Origin: Lachnospiraceae bacterium
GTDB taxonomy: Bacteria; Bacillota; Clostridia; Lachnospirales; Lachnospiraceae
Direction of reading: 5' to 3'
Assembly: GCA_030523345.1 (NCBI GenBank)
Contig: JAUNIR010000017.1
Coordinates: forward strand, 1 to 35,273
Length of the DNA: 35,273 nucleotides
Both the position numbers and the translations under genes were made by a program. Each line of letters begins with the position of its first letter. Position 1 is the first letter of the stretch. Positions 1 to 8,108 of this stretch are shown in pieces. The notes below the pieces were generated by a model. That model saw only the letters and a list, made by a program, of their open reading frames with translations, searched no databases and was not told the DNA's origin.

Positions 1-38
1 CTTGTGCAAAATTTGCTAATTTTGAAGGGGTTATTTTC

Positions 39-67
39 TTGATTATGTAAACAATTTAAGGTACAAT
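39..67 (+). promoter_or_regulatory. Sigma-A-type promoter of the pilus operon
   Basis: TTGATT at 39-44 and TACAAT at 62-67 are separated by exactly 17 nt, a near-consensus vegetative promoter. Transcription would begin around 74, leaving a leader of about 40 nt before the first gene at 113. No comparable promoter was found in the short gaps before 20.3 kb, apart from an isolated -10-like element ahead of the pilin. It is therefore the best candidate driver of the whole pilus operon. Confidence 0.65.
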
Positions 68-112
68 AAGGGTGGGTTTTTATGCCCAAATGGTGAAAAG
101 GAAATAGGTTAC

Positions 113-880
113 ATGGATAACAAAGAAGAAACAATAAATTCGGTTTCTAAAGAGGAAAGTGTAAAGGACTTTATCCCTAAAAAAGAGAAACCGAAACTTA
201 AAATGAGCAGGTACACTGTAATGCTTGTGCCAGACTCAACAGATGATGCAAAAAGCTATGAGTTTTCAATAGATAAAATTGCAAGATATGTTGTTATTGC
301 TCTTGCGGTATTAGTAATAATTGCAAGCCTTATTATCTCTTTTGCAGTTAAAAATTACAGGTTGAGAAATGATTCTTCGCTTCAGTCAGTAATCGACAAT
401 ATGGAAGTTGATGCAGAAAGTCTTAAGAAAAAGAACGATGAGCTTACAGATATTGTAAGAATGAATGAGGAATCTATTTCGGAACTTAAAAACCAGGTTA
501 GCGAGTTAGAACTTGCAACAGCAGGACTTTATATTCCAAACATTATCCCATATAAGGGTAGCGCTTTATTAATATCAGACATCATTGTCGACAATGCGAT
601 TTCGTATAGCTGTCTTGAGGGCGCAGCAATTGTAGCTACAGCTAATGGAACAGTCGAAAGCGTTAAAGAGAACATGTTCGGCTATGAAATAGTTATTGAT
701 CACAAGAATGGATATAAGACAAGCTATACCATTGAGGAAAAGGGTAAGGTCGCAGAGGGCGATGACGTGGTAAGAGGAGAAGTACTCTTGTACGTTTCAG
801 AAGATGACGAGACATTTACATACGCAGTTGTATTAGATGGAAAGAATCAGAACCCAAAGGATTTCTTTGAGGCTAAATAG
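113..880 (+). CDS. Membrane-anchored LytM/M23-like protein, catalytic residues lost
   Basis: This 255-residue protein has a short cytoplasmic part, one transmembrane helix (about 59-79), a coiled coil (about 88-132) and a C-terminal domain (about 165-253). The last domain follows the beta-strand pattern of M23 (LytM) endopeptidases, including a D-H-x-N-G-Y stretch. The usual zinc ligands are missing: the first histidine/aspartate pair is not visible, the Y-A-H-L position reads Y-T-I-E, and the H-L-H-F position reads F-T-Y-A. It is therefore probably not an enzyme but a binding or activating factor, as known for degenerate LytM proteins such as EnvC. It is followed after 16 nt by a bactofilin gene, a pairing also seen in cell-shape systems. 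It heads the pilus operon, downstream of a good promoter, with an AGGAAATAGG-type ribosome site. M23-like fold: fairly sure. Role at the pilus: inference. Confidence 0.75.
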   Translation: MDNKEETINSVSKEESVKDFIPKKEKPKLKMSRYTVMLVPDSTDDAKSYEFSIDKIARYVVIALAVLVIIASLIISFAVKNYRLRNDSSLQSVIDNMEVDAESLKKKNDELTDIVRMNEESISELKNQVSELELATAGLYIPNIIPYKGSALLISDIIVDNAISYSCLEGAAIVATANGTVESVKENMFGYEIVIDHKNGYKTSYTIEEKGKVAEGDDVVRGEVLLYVSEDDETFTYAVVLDGKNQNPKDFFEAK

Positions 881-896
881 TACTTAGGAGGCTAAG

Positions 897-1766
897 ATGT
901 TTTTTAACAAAAAAAAGAACAATGCAAATAAAGATAATTCTCAGAATGATGACAGAATCAAAGTGGACACAAGCACTATTACTACAATGGTGGGGGTAGA
1001 CACAGTTGTAGAAGGCACATTAAGAACTAAGTCATCAATTAGAATTAACGGTACTGTTATTGGTGATGTAAGAGCGGACGGAGTTGTAGTTCTTACTAAG
1101 ACGGGTAAAATCGAAGGAACTGTTGAGGCTGAAAGCATAATTGTTGCCGGTGTAGTACAGGGTAACATGAGTATAAGAGATAAGGTTAATGTGGAAGCAA
1201 CAGGTGCTATATACGGTGAAGTTATTACAAAGAAATTTGTTATTGATGAAGAGTCAATATTCCAGGGTAACTGTGTAATGAATCGTGATGGTAAAGTAAT
1301 ACCGGTTCCGCCATACATTAAAGAGTCTGACAAGGCTAAGGAAGAAGACAAGGAAGAGACAAAGAAAGATTCAGAGAAGACTTCAGATAAGGCAGATAAG
1401 AAGGAAGACAGCGACGAGAAGAAGGAAGATAAGAAAGATATAAAGAGCGAAAAAGAAGATAGTAAAGAAGATGAAAAGCCTGACAAAGAGTCAGACAATG
1501 AAGTGGCTGAAGATAAAGAAGATGATAATGAAGAACCTGAGTCAGAAGAGAAGGAAGAAAAAAGCGATTCAGATGACGTAAAAGAGGATGCGGAATCAGA
1601 AGACAAAGCGACTGACGATACAATTATCATTGCAGATATTAACGAGGTGGAAGGTGCAGATGATATCCCAGCCAGCGATGGGAATCATGCCGAAAGCCAC
1701 AATAAAAAGAAAAATAAAAATTATATAAAAAAATCAAAATCGTTAAGTGTTGAGATTGAGGAATAA
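897..1766 (+). CDS. Bactofilin (polymer-forming cytoskeletal protein) with long charged tail
   Basis: Residues about 30-130 carry the repeating beta-helix pattern of bactofilins (DUF583), with short G-x-V/I-x-G-x-V turns. Bactofilins self-assemble without nucleotide into filaments that position cell-wall enzymes or motility machines. Unusually, residues about 140-289 form a highly charged Lys/Glu/Asp/Ser tail ending in a Lys-rich segment (NKKKNKNYIKKSKS). Typical bactofilins are 100-200 residues with short tails, so this one is roughly doubled by disordered sequence. There is no membrane helix, so it is cytosolic and may associate with the inner face of the membrane. A clear AGGAGG site lies just upstream. 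It sits between a dead LytM-like protein and a receiver-domain protein at the head of the pilus operon, which suggests a scaffold for the pilus machine or local wall remodelling. Confidence 0.87.
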   Translation: MFFNKKKNNANKDNSQNDDRIKVDTSTITTMVGVDTVVEGTLRTKSSIRINGTVIGDVRADGVVVLTKTGKIEGTVEAESIIVAGVVQGNMSIRDKVNVEATGAIYGEVITKKFVIDEESIFQGNCVMNRDGKVIPVPPYIKESDKAKEEDKEETKKDSEKTSDKADKKEDSDEKKEDKKDIKSEKEDSKEDEKPDKESDNEVAEDKEDDNEEPESEEKEEKSDSDDVKEDAESEDKATDDTIIIADINEVEGADDIPASDGNHAESHNKKKNKNYIKKSKSLSVEIEE

Positions 1767-1774
1767 TTAGTATA

Positions 1775-2851
1775 GTGAACGACGAAAAAATCTGTGCAAT
1801 CATAATAGATACCGATGTAAAACGTGTAAAAGAAATTAAAGATATTTTACCAGATTACATAGATCTTAAGCCCCTAAAATATTCAGAAGCTATGAATAGT
1901 TTTAGGAGTGGTATTGACGGGCATAAAGTCGAACTTGTAATTATGGATGCTGATGATGAAACTGGAAAGTCGTTAACACTTTTTAAATATATTTCAGAAG
2001 ATCCAGACAGATTAAATCTCAAGAATACAGCTGTTCTTCTTATTACACAGGACGAATTTTCAGACCATTCTTTCGAGTATTATGATTGTGGAGAACCTGT
2101 TTTTTACTCGGGTGAACTAGATGAATCGGACTTCTACTTAGCAGTAACAGAAGCGCTTGAAGAGGCGGATAATAGGAACTATGAGCTAGATGAACCGACA
2201 TATGTAGAACCTGTTCTATCGGAGGAATATATAGAAGCAGAAGCGGTAATAAAAGAGGAACAGGAGAAGAAGGAAGAAGCAGAAAGAGAATCAGCTAAGA
2301 GTATTTCGGATAAGCATGAATTAGAGATTCATATCGAGTATGGAGCGGGTCAGAAACTTGTAATAAGTAGAGCGCCTCAGATAAATCAGGCACATGTAAA
2401 TATATCAAATATCCATAAGATAAGCGATGCGAATAAGGTGGCGGATTTATTAAAAGAAGATGCTCCGGTCGAACCTTCAAAGCCAAAGATTTTAATTGTT
2501 GATTACGATGAAAACACATTAAAGGCAATGAAACTGTTTTTGACAAATTATGATGTTGAAATGGTTAACACTAATATTAAGGCTATTGATTACATCGTAA
2601 AGAACAGAGTTGCAGTTGTAGCTATTGAATATAACATGAATGGAGTACCTGGATTGTCAATTCTTAAGAGTATTAGAAATCAGCCAGGTGGTAAAGATAT
2701 TAAGGCATTCATGATAATGGGAGAAAAGAGAAGCCAGTTTGAGATGAACCATGTTCTTAGTGCAACTGGTGTAGCGGGAGTAATAACAAAGCCAATTGTT
2801 AAAAAGCAGCTTTACAAGGAGCTTGGCAAGATAGTTAATAAGGTGGATTAA
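1775..2851 (+). CDS. Tandem (pseudo-)receiver domain protein
   Basis: The 358-residue product starts at GTG and contains two CheY-like receiver domains joined by an acidic, probably coiled linker (about 135-230). The first domain (about 5-130) keeps acidic residues D12 and D14 and the acceptor aspartate D58, but I see no conserved lysine near its end. The second (about 234-358) aligns well with CheY (V-D-Y-D, then N-M-N-G, then T-K-P-I). Its acceptor aspartate is replaced by Glu285 and the switch Thr by Met, while the lysine is kept. A Glu at this site can mimic a permanently phosphorylated state. No DNA-binding or enzymatic output domain is present, so it probably works through protein contacts with the bactofilin or pilus motor. 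It abuts the next gene with no gap. Confidence 0.8.
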   Translation: MNDEKICAIIIDTDVKRVKEIKDILPDYIDLKPLKYSEAMNSFRSGIDGHKVELVIMDADDETGKSLTLFKYISEDPDRLNLKNTAVLLITQDEFSDHSFEYYDCGEPVFYSGELDESDFYLAVTEALEEADNRNYELDEPTYVEPVLSEEYIEAEAVIKEEQEKKEEAERESAKSISDKHELEIHIEYGAGQKLVISRAPQINQAHVNISNIHKISDANKVADLLKEDAPVEPSKPKILIVDYDENTLKAMKLFLTNYDVEMVNTNIKAIDYIVKNRVAVVAIEYNMNGVPGLSILKSIRNQPGGKDIKAFMIMGEKRSQFEMNHVLSATGVAGVITKPIVKKQLYKELGKIVNKVD

Positions 2852-3853
2852 TTGAGACGAAGACGTAACGGTGGGCTGTTAGCGATAGTTATGCTTTTTT
2901 GCCTAATGACAGGTTTCGTGCTAGGAATGATTGTCATTCATACAGTTGATGAAAAGAATTCCAGCGAGAAAATTGAGGCCCTGAAGGCAGAGTTAAAAGA
3001 AGCAAAAATCGAGCAGGAAAAGCCTATAAATGTGTATTTGCCAAAGAGAAAAATACAGACTGGCGAAATACAGAAGAATTCTTATATTAAGGATAATTTC
3101 AAGATAGAAGATGGCTTTATGGCATACTACAATGAAAACGGAGAGAAAATCTCTCATGTAGGTGTGGATTTAAGCTATCACAATGAAAAAGTTGACTGGG
3201 ATGCCCTTGCTGATTCACCTGTAGAATTTGTAATGCTAAGGTGTGGATACAGAGGTTATACAGAGGGCGGACTTGTTGTAGACGAGAGATTTAAAGAATA
3301 TGCAGAAGAGGCAACGGCTCACGGTCTTAAGCTAGGGGTGTACTTTTTCACTCAGGCAATATCGGAGCCGGAAGCAGTTGCAGAAGCTGACTTTGTAATC
3401 GATTTGATAGAAGATTATGAAATTTCATATCCGGTTGCTTTTGACACAGAGCTTGTAAGTGACGACGAAGCAAGGACTACTAAGGCTGAACTTAGTAGGG
3501 AAGAGCTTTCAAACATCTGTATTGCGTTTTGCGAGAGGATAAAGAAAGCAGGCTATTACCCTATGGTATATGCATCGGAGAACTGGTTCAGAAGAAAGCT
3601 TGATGTTGGTTCGCTTTGTGAATACGACTTCTGGGCACCACAGTATTTAGATGAAAACGATTTTCTTTATGATTTCACGATGTGGCAGTACACAGAACAG
3701 GGGTCGGCACCTGGCGTAGAGGGCGATTGTGACCTTAATATTTCCCTTGTGGATTATGCGTCTTTTGTGCCAACACTTAGAGAGGCAGTGTTCACAGGTG
3801 GTGAAATAGGTGAGTATAGCGATGATATACCGAATATAACGATAGAGGACTAA
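2852..3853 (+). CDS. Membrane-anchored GH25 lysozyme (muramidase)
   Basis: The TTG start lies directly after the previous stop and is preceded by an AAGGTGG site. Residues about 8-31 form a signal anchor, followed by a short coiled stretch. Residues about 103-305 are a glycoside hydrolase family 25 domain that cuts the MurNAc-GlcNAc bond of peptidoglycan outside the membrane. Visible hallmarks are Asp106 in V-D-L-S-Y, the catalytic D-x-E pair Asp198/Glu200 in F-D-T-E, and W-A-P-Q-Y and M-W-Q-Y-T late in the barrel. All key residues appear intact, so an active enzyme is expected, in contrast to the dead LytM-like protein three genes earlier. Its place inside a pilus operon suggests it opens the thick wall for the fibre. 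Confidence 0.9.
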   Translation: MRRRRNGGLLAIVMLFCLMTGFVLGMIVIHTVDEKNSSEKIEALKAELKEAKIEQEKPINVYLPKRKIQTGEIQKNSYIKDNFKIEDGFMAYYNENGEKISHVGVDLSYHNEKVDWDALADSPVEFVMLRCGYRGYTEGGLVVDERFKEYAEEATAHGLKLGVYFFTQAISEPEAVAEADFVIDLIEDYEISYPVAFDTELVSDDEARTTKAELSREELSNICIAFCERIKKAGYYPMVYASENWFRRKLDVGSLCEYDFWAPQYLDENDFLYDFTMWQYTEQGSAPGVEGDCDLNISLVDYASFVPTLREAVFTGGEIGEYSDDIPNITIED

Positions 3854-3856
3854 ACA

Positions 3857-5563
3857 ATGATTCACAAAAAAGTACGAATAGGTGATTTACTTATAAGCCA
3901 AGGACTTATCAATGAAGGCCAGCTTAATGTAGCCCTAAGAGAACAGAAAATTAGAAATACTAAGCTTGGTGAAACGCTTATCGCCATGGGATTTATTTCT
4001 CAGGAAGATTTCGCAGATGTGCTTAGTACACAGATGGGTATCGGAACTGTTAATTTACGACAGGTAGGTATCGATGAGAATGCGGTTAAGCTCGTATCTG
4101 AAGAACTTATGAAGAAAAACGTTCTCATTCCATTTGGATTCGACGAGAAAAACCCTAACATACTTAAGGTAGCTATGGCAGACCCAATGAACTTCATGGC
4201 TATCGATGATGTATCTATCGTTACAAATATGGAAGTAATTCCATTCTTCTGTCCATCGGTTCAGATTTCTTTACAGCTTGACAGACTTTATGGTAAGAAG
4301 CAGGCTATGCGTGCAGCTGAACAGTATCAGCAGGAACATGCCAGAGAAATGGAACAGCTTGCGGCGATGGATAAGTCGGAGGAACAGAGTTCAGACGTAG
4401 ATGATGCTCCGATTGTAAAGCTTGTAAACACTATGATTGAGCAGGCTGTTCGTCAGGGCTCATCAGATATTCATATTGAGGCACTTGAAAGAGAAGTACG
4501 TGTAAGATTTAGAGTAGATGGTGTTTTAGTAGAGCATATGGACTATGATAAAACCCTTCTCCCAGCGCTTGTTGCACGTATTAAGATTATTTCAAACCTT
4601 GATATTTCGGAAAGACGTAAACCACAGGATGGTCGTCTCACAATTCATGTAGATAATAAAGAATACGATGTCAGAGTATCGGTCCTTCCTACAGTATTTG
4701 GCGAGAAAGTCGTAATGCGACTTACAAATAAGGACGGACTTACAAGAGATAAAAAGTACTTAGGTCTTTCAGACAGAGAAATGCCTAGATTTGATGCTAT
4801 AATGGGAAATCCTCATGGAATTATTCTCGTTACAGGACCAACTGGATCTGGTAAATCAACAACATGTTATACAGTTTTATCTGAACTCAACAAGGAAGAA
4901 GTAAATATTGTAACTGTTGAGGACCCTGTAGAAGCAAATATTAATGGTGTAAATCAGGTGCAGGTTAATACGAAGGCACAGCTTACATTTGCCTCGGCGT
5001 TAAGATCAATTCTTCGTCAGGACCCAGATATTATTATGATCGGAGAAATTCGTGACGAGGAGACCGCAAATATTGCAGTACAGGCTTCTATTACTGGTCA
5101 CCTTGTTATCTCTACATTACATACAAATTCAACAGCAAGTTCTATTACAAGACTTCTTGATATGGGTATAGAACATTACCTTATTGGAGATTCAGTAGTA
5201 GGCATCATTGCACAGCGACTTGTTAGAAGACTTTGTCCAAAGTGTAAGACTTTAAGACCAGCTTCTTTTGAAGAAAAGAGAGCACTTCATATCCCAGATG
5301 AGCAGGAGTTCAATTTGTATGAGCCTGTTGGATGTAAGGAATGCTCTAACATTGGATATAAAGGACGAATAGGTGTATATGAGATTATGCCTATATCACA
5401 TAAAATTGGGGTTATGATTTCAGAGAAAGCTACTGCTGATGAAATTGAAAGACAGGCAGTAAAGGAAGGAATGACGAAGCTACGAGACGCCGCTGCAGAG
5501 TATGTTATTCAGGGACTTACGACTGTAAGTGAAATGCAGCGAGTAGCATATGAAGACATTTAA
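3857..5563 (+). CDS. pilB: Type IV pilus extension ATPase PilB (GspE family)
   Basis: This 568-residue hexameric ATPase powers pilus assembly at the cytoplasmic face. Residues 7-59 hold two 24-residue MshEN motifs (7-30 and 36-59) separated by 5 residues, the arrangement known to bind c-di-GMP. The core has a Walker A GPTGSGKS at 327-334, an Asp box and Walker B with D-P-D-I-I-M-I-G-E-I-R-D, and a His box (H-L-V-I-S-T-L-H-T). It also has the tetracysteine zinc site C460/C463/C493/C496 typical of PilB and absent from PilT. Length is normal for the family. It begins 3 nt after the lysozyme stop and is followed by pilT and pilC, the standard motor order. Confidence 0.96.
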   Translation: MIHKKVRIGDLLISQGLINEGQLNVALREQKIRNTKLGETLIAMGFISQEDFADVLSTQMGIGTVNLRQVGIDENAVKLVSEELMKKNVLIPFGFDEKNPNILKVAMADPMNFMAIDDVSIVTNMEVIPFFCPSVQISLQLDRLYGKKQAMRAAEQYQQEHAREMEQLAAMDKSEEQSSDVDDAPIVKLVNTMIEQAVRQGSSDIHIEALEREVRVRFRVDGVLVEHMDYDKTLLPALVARIKIISNLDISERRKPQDGRLTIHVDNKEYDVRVSVLPTVFGEKVVMRLTNKDGLTRDKKYLGLSDREMPRFDAIMGNPHGIILVTGPTGSGKSTTCYTVLSELNKEEVNIVTVEDPVEANINGVNQVQVNTKAQLTFASALRSILRQDPDIIMIGEIRDEETANIAVQASITGHLVISTLHTNSTASSITRLLDMGIEHYLIGDSVVGIIAQRLVRRLCPKCKTLRPASFEEKRALHIPDEQEFNLYEPVGCKECSNIGYKGRIGVYEIMPISHKIGVMISEKATADEIERQAVKEGMTKLRDAAAEYVIQGLTTVSEMQRVAYEDI

Positions 5564-5623
5564 TATATGCCAGCAGGTAATAAGTGATTTTTCATAGGCC
5601 GTGCATTTAAATCAGGTTTACAT

Positions 5624-5627
5624 GGAG
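5624..5627 (+). promoter_or_regulatory. Ribosome binding site that decides the pilT start
   Basis: GGAG at 5624-5627 lies 6 nt before ATG 5634. The longer reading frame could begin at GTG 5601, but no purine-rich site precedes that codon, and the extra residues would lie upstream of the conserved PilT N-terminus. Confidence 0.6.
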
Positions 5628-5633
5628 AAAGGT

Positions 5634-6698
5634 ATGGAAGCGAGCGAAGTAACGATTGAACAGATAATGGGGTGTGCTAAGGATGCGGGGGCATCGGATG
5701 TACATATTACAGTAGGTATATCTCCTAAGATGAGAGTAAATGGCAAGCTTATGGTTATGCCATTTCCAATGCTATTGCCACCAGACACAAAGAGAATCTG
5801 TGATTCAATGATGACTGATAAGCAGAAAGAGCGCTTTGAAGAAAGAGGGGAATGGGATTTTTCATATTCAATTCCTTCAATGGGAAGATATAGAGTTAAT
5901 GCCTTCAGACAGCGTGGATCTGTTGCGATGGTTTTAAGACTTGTCGGAACAGTAGTACCTACGCCAGAATCACTTAACCTTCCGCCTTCTGTTATTGATT
6001 TATATTCACAAAAGAGAGGCCTTGTTCTTGTTACAGGACCTACAGGATCTGGTAAATCAACAACTCTGGCCTCACTTGTAGGCAAAATTAATATGGAACT
6101 GGATGCTCATATTATTACTCTTGAGGACCCAATAGAATACCTTCACAGACATACACGTTCGATTGTAAATCAGCGAGAAATTGGTATAGATGCAGAGTCT
6201 TATGACTTAGCATTAAGATCTGCGCTTCGAGAAGATCCGGATGTAATTCTTGTAGGAGAAATGCGTGACCTTGAAACAATTTCTACAGCAATTACGGCTG
6301 CTGAAACAGGACACTTAGTTCTTTCGACACTACATACAATTGGTGCAGCAGCAACAATCGATAGAATAATTGATGTATTCCCACCTCATCAGCAGGAACA
6401 GATAAGAACACAGCTTGCTAATGTACTTGTATCAGTAGTATCACAGCAGCTTATTCCTACAGTGGACAGGAGAGGTAGAGTGGCGGCTTTCGAAGTAATG
6501 CATGCTACACCGGCTATTAGAAATCTTATTAGAGAAAACAAAACTCATCAGATTGCAACTACAATTCAGACATCAAGACGAATGGGAATGATTACTATGG
6601 ATGATGCGATTCATGAGTTATATATGCAGGGTAAGATTGATAGAGATGAAGCAATTAACTTTGCTCAGGAAAAGAATATAATGCAGACTAAGGTTTAA
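5634..6698 (+). CDS. pilT: Type IV pilus retraction ATPase PilT
   Basis: From the chosen ATG the product is 354 residues, the usual PilT length. PilT disassembles the pilus and drives retraction and twitching. Visible features are an N-terminal PAS-like region (S-D-V-H-I-T-V-G), Walker A GPTGSGKS at 135-142, an Asp box (L-E-D-P-I-E-Y), Walker B with P-D-V-I-L-V-G-E-M-R, a His box (H-L-V-L-S-T-L-H-T) and the C-terminal A-I-R-N-L-I-R-E motif needed for retraction. It lacks the zinc tetracysteine of PilB, which separates the two paralogues. All motifs are intact, so an active, retractable pilus is expected. A 70-nt gap separates it from pilB. Confidence 0.95.
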   Translation: MEASEVTIEQIMGCAKDAGASDVHITVGISPKMRVNGKLMVMPFPMLLPPDTKRICDSMMTDKQKERFEERGEWDFSYSIPSMGRYRVNAFRQRGSVAMVLRLVGTVVPTPESLNLPPSVIDLYSQKRGLVLVTGPTGSGKSTTLASLVGKINMELDAHIITLEDPIEYLHRHTRSIVNQREIGIDAESYDLALRSALREDPDVILVGEMRDLETISTAITAAETGHLVLSTLHTIGAAATIDRIIDVFPPHQQEQIRTQLANVLVSVVSQQLIPTVDRRGRVAAFEVMHATPAIRNLIRENKTHQIATTIQTSRRMGMITMDDAIHELYMQGKIDRDEAINFAQEKNIMQTKV

Positions 6699-6800
6699 TA
6701 TTTAGTGTGTCGATATAGATAGTGATAAAAAATACTAAAAATTAAGACAAATGTGAACTTAATCGTTTTCGTAAACAGTCTTTATTATTAAGAGGATAAA

Positions 6801-8018
6801 ATGCCAGGATTTATTTATAAGGCCATTGGGCCTGATGGAAAAGAGAAAAAAGGTAACATTCAAGCTGCTTCAAGTGAGCAGGCTATTATGAGACTTAAAA
6901 GTGATGGTCTTATTCCTGTTGAAGTGACAGCTGAGAATGTTCTTAATAAGGAAATAAACATAAGCTTCGGTACTAAGATTACAGCTAGAGATTACTGTGT
7001 ATTCTGTAGACAGATGCTTTCAATATTAGGGGCAGGAGTAAGTATTATCAATGCTCTTCAGATGTTATCAGAACAGACTGAAAATGCCGCACTTAAGAAA
7101 GGTATTGCAACAATTGCAGACGAAGTTGGAAAAGGTGAAACACTTTCGAATGCTATGAGAAAGCAGCCAAAGGTTTTTCCATCAATATTTGTTAACCTTG
7201 TAGAAGCAGGTGAGGCAACAGGTACACTTGAAATATCATTCGAAAGAATGGCTCTTCAGTTCGAAAAAGAAAACCAGTTACAACAGGTAATTAAAAAAGC
7301 TCTTACATATCCTATAATTGTAGGTGTTGTAGCAGTTGGTGTAATTTTTGCAATGATGACATTTGTTATTCCTACATTCATGAATATGTTTGCAGATATG
7401 GATGTAGAAATGCCGGCGATTACTCAATTTGTAATTAATATGTCTGACTTCTTTGTAGCATATTGGTGGTTACTAATAATTATAATTGTTGCTTTGATAT
7501 TTGGAATTAAAGCATATGCTAAGACACTTTCTGGAAGAGTATTATTTGGCACATTAGCAATTAAGATGCCAGTAGTTAGTAACGTTACTATAAAGAGTGC
7601 GTCAGCTAAATTTTCAAGAACCCTCTCTACTCTTTTGAGAGCAGGTGTTCCAATGATTCAAGCTCTTGAAATTACAGCTAATTCAGTTGAAGATAACATT
7701 CACTTCCAGAGAGCAGTATTCTCGGCAAGAGATCAGGTGGCAAATGGTTCATCACTCTCAAAGCCAATTAAAATGTCTGGCCTTTTCCCACCAATGGTAG
7801 AGCACATGATATCTATTGGTGAAGAGACGGGTAACTTAGAGGACATGCTTGAGAACGTAGCAGAGTATTATGAAGAAGAAGTAACAACAGCTACAGAGCA
7901 GATGATGACAGTATTAGAGCCAATGATGATATTGGTATTAGCTTTAATCGTCGGTGTAATCATTTTGGCAATTCTTCAGCCAATGACAACTCTTTATGAT
8001 GCGGTTGGAAATATGTAA
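6801..8018 (+). CDS. pilC: Type IV pilus inner-membrane platform protein PilC (GspF family)
   Basis: The 405-residue protein begins M-P-G-F-I-Y-K-A, typical of GspF/PilC. It has two repeated cytoplasmic GspF domains (about 66-190 and 265-390) and three membrane helices (about 167-193, 220-240 and 375-398). PilC is the platform that passes ATPase motion to pilin subunits. G-E-x-T-G signatures occur in both halves (E-A-G-E-A-T-G-T-L and S-I-G-E-E-T-G-N-L). It is preceded by AGAGGAT and a 102-nt gap after pilT in which I see nothing but a short inverted repeat, and it is followed by the major pilin. Confidence 0.95.
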   Translation: MPGFIYKAIGPDGKEKKGNIQAASSEQAIMRLKSDGLIPVEVTAENVLNKEINISFGTKITARDYCVFCRQMLSILGAGVSIINALQMLSEQTENAALKKGIATIADEVGKGETLSNAMRKQPKVFPSIFVNLVEAGEATGTLEISFERMALQFEKENQLQQVIKKALTYPIIVGVVAVGVIFAMMTFVIPTFMNMFADMDVEMPAITQFVINMSDFFVAYWWLLIIIIVALIFGIKAYAKTLSGRVLFGTLAIKMPVVSNVTIKSASAKFSRTLSTLLRAGVPMIQALEITANSVEDNIHFQRAVFSARDQVANGSSLSKPIKMSGLFPPMVEHMISIGEETGNLEDMLENVAEYYEEEVTTATEQMMTVLEPMMILVLALIVGVIILAILQPMTTLYDAVGNM

Positions 8019-8020
8019 GA

Positions 8021-8026
8021 TATAAT
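8021..8026 (+). promoter_or_regulatory. Possible pilin-proximal -10 element
   Basis: A perfect TATAAT lies just after the pilC stop, about 85 nt upstream of the pilin start. I could not find a convincing -35 element at 16-18 nt, so it may be chance in AT-rich DNA. A dedicated promoter would fit the high pilin dose that pili need. Confidence 0.25.
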
Positions 8027-8058
8027 CTCTTCGGAGTTTATATATAAAATGAATTTAG

Positions 8059-8079
8059 CCTGCGTGGAGCAGACGCAGG
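8059..8079 (+). promoter_or_regulatory. GC-rich stem-loop in the pilin leader
   Basis: CCTGCGT at 8059-8065 pairs perfectly with ACGCAGG at 8073-8079 around a 7-nt loop. It is followed by AAAATAATT rather than a U-run, so it is not an intrinsic terminator. It lies 30 nt upstream of the pilin ATG and ahead of a strong AAGGAAGG ribosome site. It is likely an mRNA-stabilising or processing hairpin at the 5' end of the pilin message. Confidence 0.55.
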
Positions 8080-8108
8080 AAAATAATTAAAAAGGAAGGT
8101 ATAAAAAA

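Noticed and set aside
113-880. Active M23 endopeptidase
   Set aside because: The fold pattern is present, but the zinc-ligand histidines are missing at the expected positions, so no enzymatic call is made.
941-1630. 229-residue Ser/Leu-rich open frame on the - strand across the bactofilin gene
   Set aside because: It is the mirror of the Glu/Lys/Asp/Ser-rich tail codons. It has no ribosome site or family resemblance, and the + strand frame is a recognisable bactofilin.
6699-6800. Internal promoter or terminator between pilT and pilC
   Set aside because: Only a 5-bp inverted repeat (TTAAG/CTTAA) and AT-rich sequence are visible; no convincing -35/-10 pair or stem with a U-run.
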